Origin: Streptomyces cynarae
GTDB taxonomy: Bacteria > Actinomycetota > Actinomycetes > Streptomycetales > Streptomycetaceae
Length of the DNA stretch: 64,000 nucleotides
NCBI RefSeq assembly: GCF_025642135.1
Contig: NZ_CP106793.1
Coordinates: forward strand, 2,277,001 to 2,341,000
Direction of reading: 5' to 3'
This document shows positions 1 to 7,263 of this stretch, one piece after another (position 1 is the stretch's first letter; every line of letters starts with the position of its first letter). A program made the translations under genes and the position numbers. The notes beneath the pieces were generated by a model. That model worked only from the letters and a program-made list of their open reading frames with translations. It was not told where the DNA came from and searched no databases.

Positions 1-72
1 GCGGCCTCCTGGAACGACCTGCTCAAGTCGACCGAGGCGGAACTGCAGCGCCTCGCGCCCTCGGAGGGCTGA
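1..72 (+). CDS. tal: transaldolase, C-terminal end (partial)
   Basis: The window opens inside a reading frame whose last 23 residues (AASWNDLLKSTEAEL..., ending in PSEG) precede a TGA at 70-72. The sequence resembles the C-terminal helix of actinobacterial transaldolases, and the next gene is zwf, as in the usual tkt-tal-zwf-opcA-pgl cluster. Transaldolase moves a dihydroxyacetone unit between sugar phosphates in the non-oxidative pentose-phosphate pathway. Too little is present to show the Schiff-base lysine, so the identity rests mostly on context. Confidence 0.75.
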   Translation, partial: AASWNDLLKSTEAELQRLAPSEG

Positions 73-76
73 CATC

Positions 77-1609
77 TTGACATCCGTACACGGAGCGAAT
101 CCGCTTCGTGACGCCGCGGACCGACGGCTCCCGCGCATCGCGGGGCCGTCGGGCCTGGTCATCTTCGGCGTTACGGGCGATTTGTCACGTAAAAAGCTGA
201 TGCCGGCCGTTTACGACCTGGCAAACCGCGGCCTGCTGCCGCCGGGCTTCTCCCTCGTCGGCTTCGCCCGCCGCGACTGGGAGCACGAGGACTTCGCCGG
301 GGTGGTCCACGACGCCGTCAAGGAGCACGCCCGTACGCCGTTCCGCGAGGAGGTCTGGCAGCAGCTCATCCAGGGGATGCGCTTCGTCCAGGGCACCTTC
401 GACGACGACGACGCGTTCGAGCGGCTGCGCGGGACGATCGAGGAGCTCGACAAGGCGCAGGGCACGGGCGGCAACTTCGCCTTCTACCTCTCCGTGCCGC
501 CCAAGTCCTTCCCGGTGGTCATCCAGCAGCTGAAGAAGCACGGCCTCGCCGACCAGCAGGCCGGCTCCTGGCGCCGCGCGGTCATCGAGAAGCCGTTCGG
601 CCACGACCTGAAGTCGGCCGAGGAGCTCAACGCGATCGTGCACGAGGTCTTCGCCCCGGACCAGGTCTTCCGCATCGACCACTACCTGGGCAAGGAGACC
701 GTCCAGAACATCCTGGCGCTGCGCTTCGCCAACACGATGTTCGAGCCGATCTGGAACCGGTCCTTCGTGGACCACGTGCAGATCACCATGGCCGAGGACA
801 TCGGCATCGGCGGCCGCGCGGGCTACTACGACGGCATCGGTGCCGCCCGGGACGTCATCCAGAACCACCTGCTCCAGTTGCTGGCGCTGACGGCCATGGA
901 GGAGCCCGCCTCCTTCGACGCCGACGCGCTCGCCGCGGAGAAGACCAAGGTGCTCGGCGCGGTCCGGCTGCCCAAGGACCTGGGCACCTCGACCGTGTTC
1001 GGGCAGTACGCGGCCGGCTGGCAGGGCGGCGAGAAGGTCATCGGGTACCTCGAGGAAGAGGGCATCGACAAGAAGTCGAAGACCGACACCTACGCCGCGG
1101 TGAAGCTGGGGATCGACAACCGCCGCTGGGCGGGCGTGCCGTTCTACCTGCGCACCGGCAAGCGGCTGGGCCGCCGGGTGACGGAGATCGCGGTCGTCTT
1201 CCAGCGGGCCCCGCACTCCCCCTTCGACACCACGGCCACCGAGGAGCTGGGCCAGAACGCGGTCGTCATCCGCGTCCAGCCGGACGAGGGCGTCACCGTG
1301 CGCTTCGGTTCCAAGGTGCCGGGTACGTCGATGGAGATCCGGGACGTCTCGATGGACTTCGCCTACGGCGAGTCGTTCACCGAGTCCAGCCCGGAGGCGT
1401 ACGAGCGCCTGATCCTGGACGTGCTGCTGGGTGACGCCAACCTCTTCCCGCGGACGGAGGAGGTCGAGCTGTCCTGGAAGATCCTCGACCCGATCGAGGA
1501 GTACTGGGACGAGCACGGCAGGCCCGCGCAGTACCCGGCCGGAACCTGGGGGCCCGTCGAGGCGGACGAGATGCTTCAGCGAGACGGACGGAGCTGGCGC
1601 CGGCCATGA
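77..1609 (+). CDS. zwf: glucose-6-phosphate 1-dehydrogenase
   Basis: It oxidises glucose 6-phosphate to 6-phosphogluconolactone with NADP+, the first step of the oxidative pentose-phosphate pathway, in the cytoplasm. The 510-residue length is normal. The dinucleotide-binding motif GVTGDLSRKKL lies near residues 31-41, and the substrate-binding/catalytic signature RIDHYLGKE at about 199-207. The start is TTG at 77, chosen because GGAGGG at 63-68 sits about 8 nt upstream, inside the end of tal. Its stop overlaps the opcA start (ATGA), so the two are translationally coupled. Streptomyces commonly carry two zwf copies; which one this is cannot be told from the window. Confidence 0.97.
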   Translation: MTSVHGANPLRDAADRRLPRIAGPSGLVIFGVTGDLSRKKLMPAVYDLANRGLLPPGFSLVGFARRDWEHEDFAGVVHDAVKEHARTPFREEVWQQLIQGMRFVQGTFDDDDAFERLRGTIEELDKAQGTGGNFAFYLSVPPKSFPVVIQQLKKHGLADQQAGSWRRAVIEKPFGHDLKSAEELNAIVHEVFAPDQVFRIDHYLGKETVQNILALRFANTMFEPIWNRSFVDHVQITMAEDIGIGGRAGYYDGIGAARDVIQNHLLQLLALTAMEEPASFDADALAAEKTKVLGAVRLPKDLGTSTVFGQYAAGWQGGEKVIGYLEEEGIDKKSKTDTYAAVKLGIDNRRWAGVPFYLRTGKRLGRRVTEIAVVFQRAPHSPFDTTATEELGQNAVVIRVQPDEGVTVRFGSKVPGTSMEIRDVSMDFAYGESFTESSPEAYERLILDVLLGDANLFPRTEEVELSWKILDPIEEYWDEHGRPAQYPAGTWGPVEADEMLQRDGRSWRRP

Positions 1610-2652
1610 AGATAGACCTCACGGACACCACGGCCAGCAAGATCAACAAGGCGCTGGTGCAGGGTCGCCGAGCGATCGGCACGCCCGCCGTCGGCATGGT
1701 GCTCACGCTGGTCATCGTCACCGACGAGGAGAACGCCTACGACGCGCTGAAGGCCGCGAGCGAGGCCTCGCGCGAGCACCCCTCGCGCACCCTCGTGGTC
1801 ATCAAGCGCGTCTCGCGTTCGCCGCGCGACCGCACCTCCTCGCGTCTGGACGCGGAGGTGCGGGTGGGCGCGGAAGCGGGCACCGGCGAGACGGTGGTGC
1901 TGCGGCTGTACGGCGAGGTGGTGGACCACGCCCAGTCCGTGGTGCTGCCGCTGCTGCTGCCGGACGCGCCGGTCGTCGCCTGGTGGCCGGTGAACGCGCC
2001 GCTCGACCCGGCGAACGACCCGCTCGGCGCGCTCGCGCAGCGCCGGGTGACGGACTCCTACACGGCGGAGGCGCCGGTACAGGAGCTGAGCGCCCGGGCC
2101 GATGCCTACACACCCGGCGACACGGACCTGTCGTGGACCCGCATCACGCCCTGGCGTTCGATGCTGGCCGCGGCCCTCGACCAGGTCACCTGCGAGGTGC
2201 GCAAGGTCGAGGTGGAGGGCGAGGAGTTCAATCCGAGCTGTGAGCTCCTGGCGATGTGGCTGGCGGACCGCTTGCACGTCCCGGTGAAGCGCTCGCTCTC
2301 CTCGGGCCCCGGCCTGACCGCTGTCCGCATGGAGACCAGCTGCGGCCCGATCACCCTGGGCCGCGCGGACGGCTCGCTCGCGACCCTGTCCATCCAGGGC
2401 CAGCCGGACCGTGCCGTGGCGCTCAAGCGCCGGGAGACGGCCGAGCTGATAGCGGAGGAGCTGCGGCGGCTGGACCCGGACGACACGTACGCGTCGGCGC
2501 TGCGGTACGGGGTGGACCGGCTGAACACGGAGGCCGCCGAGGCTCCGGCTCGCGAGCCGGAGGCGGTCGAGGCCCCCGTGGAGACGGCCGCGAAGGCACC
2601 CGCGAAGAAGGCCACCAAGAGGGCCCCGGCGAAGAAGGCGGCCGCCAAGTGA
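1606..2652 (+). CDS. opcA: glucose-6-phosphate dehydrogenase assembly protein OpcA
   Basis: OpcA is the allosteric/assembly partner of Zwf, known from cyanobacteria and actinobacteria. The 348-residue frame starts at an ATG overlapping the zwf stop and ends in a TGA overlapping the pgl GTG. The body (about residues 1-305) is collinear with OpcA proteins. The last 40 residues are a low-complexity tail rich in Ala, Lys and Pro, with repeats such as AKKA and APAKK, like a histone H1 tail. The tail may bind nucleic acid or simply be a disordered extension. The position between zwf and pgl supports a single pentose-phosphate operon. Confidence 0.93.
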   Translation: MKIDLTDTTASKINKALVQGRRAIGTPAVGMVLTLVIVTDEENAYDALKAASEASREHPSRTLVVIKRVSRSPRDRTSSRLDAEVRVGAEAGTGETVVLRLYGEVVDHAQSVVLPLLLPDAPVVAWWPVNAPLDPANDPLGALAQRRVTDSYTAEAPVQELSARADAYTPGDTDLSWTRITPWRSMLAAALDQVTCEVRKVEVEGEEFNPSCELLAMWLADRLHVPVKRSLSSGPGLTAVRMETSCGPITLGRADGSLATLSIQGQPDRAVALKRRETAELIAEELRRLDPDDTYASALRYGVDRLNTEAAEAPAREPEAVEAPVETAAKAPAKKATKRAPAKKAAAK

Positions 2653-3431
2653 CTGCTCCGCAGCTCGTCGTGCACCGCGACAAGGAGTTGATGGCCCAGG
2701 CCGCGGCGGCCCGGCTGATCACGAAGATCGTGGACGCGCAGGCCTCGCGCGGCTCCGCGTCGGTCGTGCTCACCGGTGGCCGCAACGGCAACGGACTGCT
2801 CGCCGCGCTCGCCGCCGCACCGGCCCGGGACGCCATCGACTGGGGCCGCCTGGACCTGTGGTGGGGCGACGAGCGGTACCTGCCGGAGGGCGACCCTGAG
2901 CGCAACGTGACCCAGGCCAGGGAGGCTCTGCTCGACTCCGTGCCGCTGGACCCGAAGCGCGTGCACGCCATGCCCGCGTCCGACAGCCCGTACGGTGCGG
3001 ACGTGGAGTCCGCGGCCGAGGCGTACGCGGCGGAGCTGGCCCGGGCCGCGGGTCCCGAGAACCACGGCTCGGTGCCGACCTTCGATGTGCTGATGCTGGG
3101 CGTCGGCCCGGACACGCATGTGGCGTCGCTGTTCCCGGAGCTGCCGGCGGTGCGGGAGACGGAACGTACGGTCGTCGCCGTCCACGGCGCGCCGAAGCCG
3201 CCGCCCACGCGTATCTCCCTCACCCTGCCGGCGATCCGGGCGGCGCGCGAGGTGTGGCTGCTGGCGGCGGGCGAGGACAAGGCGCAGGCGGCGGCGATCG
3301 CCCTGTCGGGCGCGGGTGAGATCCAGGCGCCGGCGGCCGGCGCGCACGGCCGCTCGCGCACGCTGTGGCTGCTGGACGCGGCGGCGGCGTCGAAGCTACC
3401 GCGCTCTTTGTACCCACCGGCGTCGCCGTGA
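2649..3431 (+). CDS. pgl: 6-phosphogluconolactonase
   Basis: It hydrolyses 6-phosphogluconolactone to 6-phosphogluconate, the step after Zwf. The 260-residue protein belongs to the SugarP isomerase/NagB-like family (often called devB in Streptomyces). It shows the N-terminal glycine-rich LTGGRNGNGLL segment and the WWGDERY motif characteristic of Pgl. I start it at GTG 2649, overlapping the opcA stop by 3 nt (GTGA). An open frame extends further upstream but only runs through opcA. It is the last gene of the zwf operon and is followed by an intergenic region packed with hairpins. Confidence 0.93.
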   Translation: MTAPQLVVHRDKELMAQAAAARLITKIVDAQASRGSASVVLTGGRNGNGLLAALAAAPARDAIDWGRLDLWWGDERYLPEGDPERNVTQAREALLDSVPLDPKRVHAMPASDSPYGADVESAAEAYAAELARAAGPENHGSVPTFDVLMLGVGPDTHVASLFPELPAVRETERTVVAVHGAPKPPPTRISLTLPAIRAAREVWLLAAGEDKAQAAAIALSGAGEIQAPAAGAHGRSRTLWLLDAAAASKLPRSLYPPASP

Positions 3432-3450
3432 GGGGGGTGCGGCCGGGTGG

Positions 3451-3684
3451 TTCTCGCCCCTGCCGCCCCTACCCGTCCCGTCCCTGGGGGTGCGCCCCCA
3501 GATCGCCTGTAGGCCTTCGGCCTCGTCCTGAAACACCGGGGGCTGATTATTCAGCCCCCGGCGTTTCAGGATCGAGGGTGCGGGGGCCGGCACCCGAAGG
3601 GGGTCTGGGGCGGAGCCCCAGCAGGGTTGAAGGGGCGGAGCCCCCTGGGAGACGGGACGGGTAGGGGCGGCGGGGGCGAAAACC
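3451..3684. repeat. large nested inverted repeat between convergent genes
   Basis: The left arm at 3451-3501 reads as the near-exact reverse complement of the right arm at about 3630-3681; both share the core GGGACGGGTAGGGGCGGC. Between them lies an independent 20-bp terminator stem. Each arm also contains its own small GGGG/CCCC hairpin. From memory, the core resembles an intergenic palindromic repeat seen widely in Streptomyces genomes, but I cannot count copies here. Confidence 0.7.
3527..3570. terminator. bidirectional terminator hairpin
   Basis: A 20-bp stem with one mismatch (arms 3527-3546 and 3551-3570) closes on the 4-nt loop TTAT. It lies between convergent genes and probably stops transcription from both the pgl operon and the sugar ABC operon. 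It has no long U tract, as is usual in Streptomyces. Confidence 0.85.
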
Positions 3685-3699
3685 CTCTCGCCGCGCCCC

Positions 3700-4539
3700 C
3701 TACTTCACCGAGCCCGCCATCACCCCCTGCACGAAGTGCCGCTGGAACGCGAAGAACACGACCACCGGCACGATCAGTGACAGGAACGCCCCCGGCGCCA
3801 GTACATCGATGTTGCTGCCGAACTGCCGTATCTGGGACTGGAGTGCGACCGTCAGCGGTTGTGAGGAGCTGTCCGCGAACAGCAGCGCCACCAGCATGTC
3901 GTTCCACACCCACAGGAACTGGAAGATGGCGAGGCTCGCGATCGCGGGCCGCCCCACCGGCAGGACCAGCCGGGTGAAGATCCGCCACTCACTCCCCCCG
4001 TCCATCCGCGCCGCCTCCAGCATCTCCTTCGGCATCTCCGCGAAGTAGTTCCGCAGCAGGAACACCGCGAACGGCAGCCCGTACGCCACGTGGAAGAGGA
4101 CGACGCCGGGGATCGTCCCGAACAGGCCCAGCGCGCCGAAGAGCTTCGCCACCGGCAGCAGACCGATCTGCACCGGCACCACCAGCAGCGCCACCACCAG
4201 CAGGAACAGCGGCTCCCGCCCGGGGAAGTCCAGCCACGCGAAGGCGTACCCGGCGAGCGCCGCCAGCACGACCACCAGCACCGTCGCCGGCACCGAGATC
4301 AGCACGGTGTTCCAGAAGGCCTGCGTGATCCCGGCGTTCTTCAGCAGCGCCGAGTAGTTGTCGAAGGACAGCTGTCCGGGGCTGACCAGCGCTGTCCACC
4401 AGCCGCCCTTCGCGGTGTCCTGCGACGAGCGCAGCGACGACACGAACAGCCCCGCCAGCGGGGTCAGCCAGATCAGGCCGACCACCACCAGGAAGGCCTG
4501 CACCAGCCCGTTGCCCAGCCCCCGCCTCACCGCGTTCAT
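3700..4539 (-). CDS. carbohydrate ABC transporter permease (MalG-like)
   Basis: Inner-membrane subunit of a sugar importer, 279 residues, of the binding-protein-dependent permease family with about six membrane segments. The EAA cytoplasmic loop is visible as EAARMDGGSEWRIFTRLVLP. The start ATG at 4539 overlaps the stop of the upstream permease (ATGA). It is last in the operon GH13 - binding protein - permease - permease. No ATPase is encoded nearby. In Streptomyces such importers usually share the MsiK ATPase, so it probably uses a distant ATPase (inference from the family). Confidence 0.93.
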   Translation of the reverse strand: MNAVRRGLGNGLVQAFLVVVGLIWLTPLAGLFVSSLRSSQDTAKGGWWTALVSPGQLSFDNYSALLKNAGITQAFWNTVLISVPATVLVVVLAALAGYAFAWLDFPGREPLFLLVVALLVVPVQIGLLPVAKLFGALGLFGTIPGVVLFHVAYGLPFAVFLLRNYFAEMPKEMLEAARMDGGSEWRIFTRLVLPVGRPAIASLAIFQFLWVWNDMLVALLFADSSSQPLTVALQSQIRQFGSNIDVLAPGAFLSLIVPVVVFFAFQRHFVQGVMAGSVK

Positions 4540-5894
4540 CGCTGACTCCTTCGGAAACGCCGGACGTTGAAGACCATCGCGGGGATCACCAGCAGCAGGA
4601 GCAGCACACCCAGCGCACTGCCGAGGCCCTGGTTGTTGCCGCCGCCGAACGACACCAGCCACATCTGGGTGGCGAGTACGGTCGCGTCCTCCTGCACCGG
4701 CCCGGGCGCGATGATGTAGACGAGGTCGAACACCTTCATCACGTTGATGACGAGGGTCACGAAGACCACGGTCAGCACCGGTGCCAGCAGCGGCACCGTG
4801 ATCCGCCGGAAGATCTGCCACTCGTTCGCCCCGTCCATCCGCGCCGCCTCCAGCGCGTCCCGCGGGAGCGTCGACAGCCCGGCGCCGATCAGCACCATCG
4901 CGAAGCCGGTCCAGATCCACAGGTACGCCCCGATGATCGCCGGCGTGACCAGCGTCGGCCCGAGCCAGGACACCCCCTGGTACGGCGCCGCGAAGTTCGA
5001 GGCCGGCAGCTTCACCGTGTACGAGCCGGACTTCAGCCCCTGGAAGCGGAAGGAGCCGTCGGCCGCCGTCGTCGTACCGGCCACCGTCCGCCCGTCGCGC
5101 ACGGCCTCGACCTTCATCCCCGGCAGCCCGCTCTCCCGCGGGTCCACCTTCCCCTGCTTCCCGCCGCCACCGGGCGTGAAGTCCAGGTAGACGACCCCGC
5201 GCAGTTCGTCCGATGCGGCCTTCTTCCCGGCCGCCGCGTACGCGGGCGAGGCATCCTTCGGCAGGTCCTTGGGCAGCACGCCGACCATCGGAAGCGTCAC
5301 CGAGTCGCCCGGTGAGGCGCCCGCACTCGTCGCGTACGACCCGTCACGGCCCTGCGTCAGGCCCTGCCCCTCGCGCGCCCGCGCCGTCGGATACGACGAC
5401 GCGCCCTTGAACGCGTCGTGGATCGAGACCGCGGCCGCGTTCAGCACCCCCTTGTTGGGGTCCTCGTCGTAGGCGAGCCGGAAGATGATGCCGGCGGCGA
5501 GGAAGGACACCGCCATCGGCATGAACAGCAGCAGCTTGAACGCCGTCGCCCAGCGGACCTTCTCCACCAGCACGGCCAGGATCAGGCCGAGCCCCGTCAG
5601 CAGCGCCGGAGCCACGACCACCCAGATCGTCGTGTTCCGGATGGCCTTCAGCGTCGCCGGGTCGCGAAACATCTCGGCGTAGTTGTCCCCGCCCACGAAC
5701 CGGGTGCCGGAGGCGTCGAAAAAGCTGCGGCCGATCGAGAACAGCACGGGGTAGACGACGAGCGCACCGAGCAGCAGCAGCGCGGGGAACACGAACAGCA
5801 GGGCGATGATCCGCCCCCGCCGCCGGGTGCGGCGCCTCACGGCGGCACCGGCGGCGGTCGGCGGGCTCGCCTCATTCACGAGCGTGGCGGTCAT
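4536..5894 (-). CDS. carbohydrate ABC transporter permease with inserted Ig-like domain
   Basis: MalF-like permease of 452 residues, against about 290-330 usual. Membrane segments and the EAARMDGANEWQIFRRI loop (about 349-365) are intact. Between residues about 152 and 309, in the loop after the third predicted membrane segment, there is an extra domain. It contains RGVVYLDFTP, GLPGMKVEAV, TTAADGSFRFQGL and SGSYTVKLP, the pattern of SdrD-B / carboxypeptidase-regulatory-like beta-sandwich domains. The loop should face outward, so the domain may touch the binding protein, the sugar or the cell wall (inference). It lies 7 bp after the binding-protein gene and overlaps the second permease. Confidence 0.92.
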   Translation of the reverse strand: MTATLVNEASPPTAAGAAVRRRTRRRGRIIALLFVFPALLLLGALVVYPVLFSIGRSFFDASGTRFVGGDNYAEMFRDPATLKAIRNTTIWVVVAPALLTGLGLILAVLVEKVRWATAFKLLLFMPMAVSFLAAGIIFRLAYDEDPNKGVLNAAAVSIHDAFKGASSYPTARAREGQGLTQGRDGSYATSAGASPGDSVTLPMVGVLPKDLPKDASPAYAAAGKKAASDELRGVVYLDFTPGGGGKQGKVDPRESGLPGMKVEAVRDGRTVAGTTTAADGSFRFQGLKSGSYTVKLPASNFAAPYQGVSWLGPTLVTPAIIGAYLWIWTGFAMVLIGAGLSTLPRDALEAARMDGANEWQIFRRITVPLLAPVLTVVFVTLVINVMKVFDLVYIIAPGPVQEDATVLATQMWLVSFGGGNNQGLGSALGVLLLLLVIPAMVFNVRRFRRSQR

Positions 5895-5900
5895 GGCCGG

Positions 5901-7226
5901 TCAGCCCTGGTACGCCTTGGCCGCCGCGTCCTCCAGCTGGGCCGCGGTCGCCTTGGGGTTCGACGGGTCGCGCAGGAAGTCCTGCAGCAGCTTCCACTCG
6001 CCGGCGCCCTTCGTGCCGCCGAAGGCCGCCGGCGCCTGGTCGGACATGTCGAAGCGGACCGAATCGCCCGCCGCGATCAGGGACTTGGCCGTCGCCCGCG
6101 TCACGTCGTCGCCGTAGGTGGAGAGGTCGAGCTTCTTGTTCGGGGACAGGAAGCCGCCCGCCTTCGCCCACACGGCCGCGGCCTCGGGGGTCGCCAGGTA
6201 CTCCAGCAGCTTCATGCCGGCCTTGGCGTTCTTGCCGTCCTTGAGGACGACCGCCGCGTCACCGCCGCTGACGACCGGTGCCGTACCGCCGTCGACCGGC
6301 GGGAAGGGGAAGAAGTCCGCGTCCTTGCCGATGGCCTTTCCGAACTGGTCGTGCGCGACCCCGGCCACGAAGTCGCCCTCGTAGACCATGCCCGCCTGGG
6401 GCTTGGGCCCGAACACCTTCTCCACGGAGCCCGGGAAGTCGGTGTTCAGGGCTTCCTGCTGCCCGCCGGCGATCAGCTGCTTGTCCTTGAACAGCTTGCC
6501 CAGCGTGGTGAGCGCCTCGACCACGCTCGGGTCGGTCCACTTGATCTTGTGCGCGGCGAGCGCGTCGTACTTCTCGGGACCGGCCTGGGAGAGGTAGATG
6601 TTCTCGAACCAGTCGGTGAGGGTCCAGCCGTCCTCCCCCGCGACCGCGAAGGCGGCGAGGCCCGAGTCGGAGATGGTGTGCCCGGCCTTGAGCATCTCGT
6701 CGTACGTCTTCGGCGGCTTGACCCCGGCCTGGTTGAGCGCGTCGGGGCTGTACCAGACGGTCGACTTGTGGGCTGCCTTGAAGTACAGGCCGTACAGGGT
6801 GCCGTCGACGCTGCCGTACTTCTTCCACACCGGTGCGTAGTTGCTGTCGACCGACTTCTCGGTGGTCGCGGACAGCTGCTGGAGCCAGCCCTTCTTGGCG
6901 AACTGCTGGAGCACGCCGACCTGCGGGACCATCACGACGTCGGGCGCGTTGCCGCCCTCGATCTTGCTGCCGACGACGGTGGAGACGTTGTCGCCGGTGG
7001 AGATGAACTGGGTCTTGGCGCCGGTCTTCTCGCTGAACGCGTCCAGGACCTTCTGGAAGTTCTTCTGCTCGCTGCCGGTCCAGACGCCGGCCACGGTGAC
7101 CGTCTGGCCGCTGAGGGCCTTGTCACCGCCGCCCGCGGTGACGGGGCCGCCGCCGCAGGCGGTCGCGCCGAGTGCGAGGGCGAGGGCGGTGCAGCCGGTG
7201 AGCAGGGTGGTACGTCGTCGCATCAT
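5901..7226 (-). CDS. sugar ABC transporter substrate-binding lipoprotein
   Basis: A 441-residue extracellular solute-binding protein family 1 member. It begins with a basic n-region and a hydrophobic stretch ending in ATAC, a lipobox with the modified cysteine at about residue 24, so it is probably anchored to the outer face of the membrane. The body has the usual pattern of family 1 sugar-binding proteins (for example PDVVMVPQ and the central TLTDWF segment). An AAGGGA ribosome site precedes the ATG at 7226. It lies between the GH13 gene and the two permease genes; a maltose/alpha-glucoside ligand is suggested by the neighbouring alpha-glucosidase. Confidence 0.92.
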   Translation of the reverse strand: MMRRRTTLLTGCTALALALGATACGGGPVTAGGGDKALSGQTVTVAGVWTGSEQKNFQKVLDAFSEKTGAKTQFISTGDNVSTVVGSKIEGGNAPDVVMVPQVGVLQQFAKKGWLQQLSATTEKSVDSNYAPVWKKYGSVDGTLYGLYFKAAHKSTVWYSPDALNQAGVKPPKTYDEMLKAGHTISDSGLAAFAVAGEDGWTLTDWFENIYLSQAGPEKYDALAAHKIKWTDPSVVEALTTLGKLFKDKQLIAGGQQEALNTDFPGSVEKVFGPKPQAGMVYEGDFVAGVAHDQFGKAIGKDADFFPFPPVDGGTAPVVSGGDAAVVLKDGKNAKAGMKLLEYLATPEAAAVWAKAGGFLSPNKKLDLSTYGDDVTRATAKSLIAAGDSVRFDMSDQAPAAFGGTKGAGEWKLLQDFLRDPSNPKATAAQLEDAAAKAYQG

Positions 7227-7263
7227 CGTTGATGTCCCTTCGGGGATGGGGGAATGGACGGGA

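Larger units (their letters stand above)
3432..3699. other. convergent intergenic region, hairpin-rich
   Basis: This 268-bp gap separates the convergent pgl (+) and sugar permease (-) genes. I see no gene in it. It holds a strong terminator hairpin (3527-3570), two smaller hairpins of the CGGAGCCCC type (around 3604-3620 and 3631-3646), and a pair of roughly 50-bp inverted arms at its edges. These are described separately. Confidence 0.7.

Noticed and set aside
5418..7232. Long open frame (604 codons) antisense to the sugar permease and binding protein
   Set aside because: Composition is the Arg/Gly/Val/Leu-rich pattern of an antisense shadow in high-GC DNA, and the minus-strand genes are clear family members.
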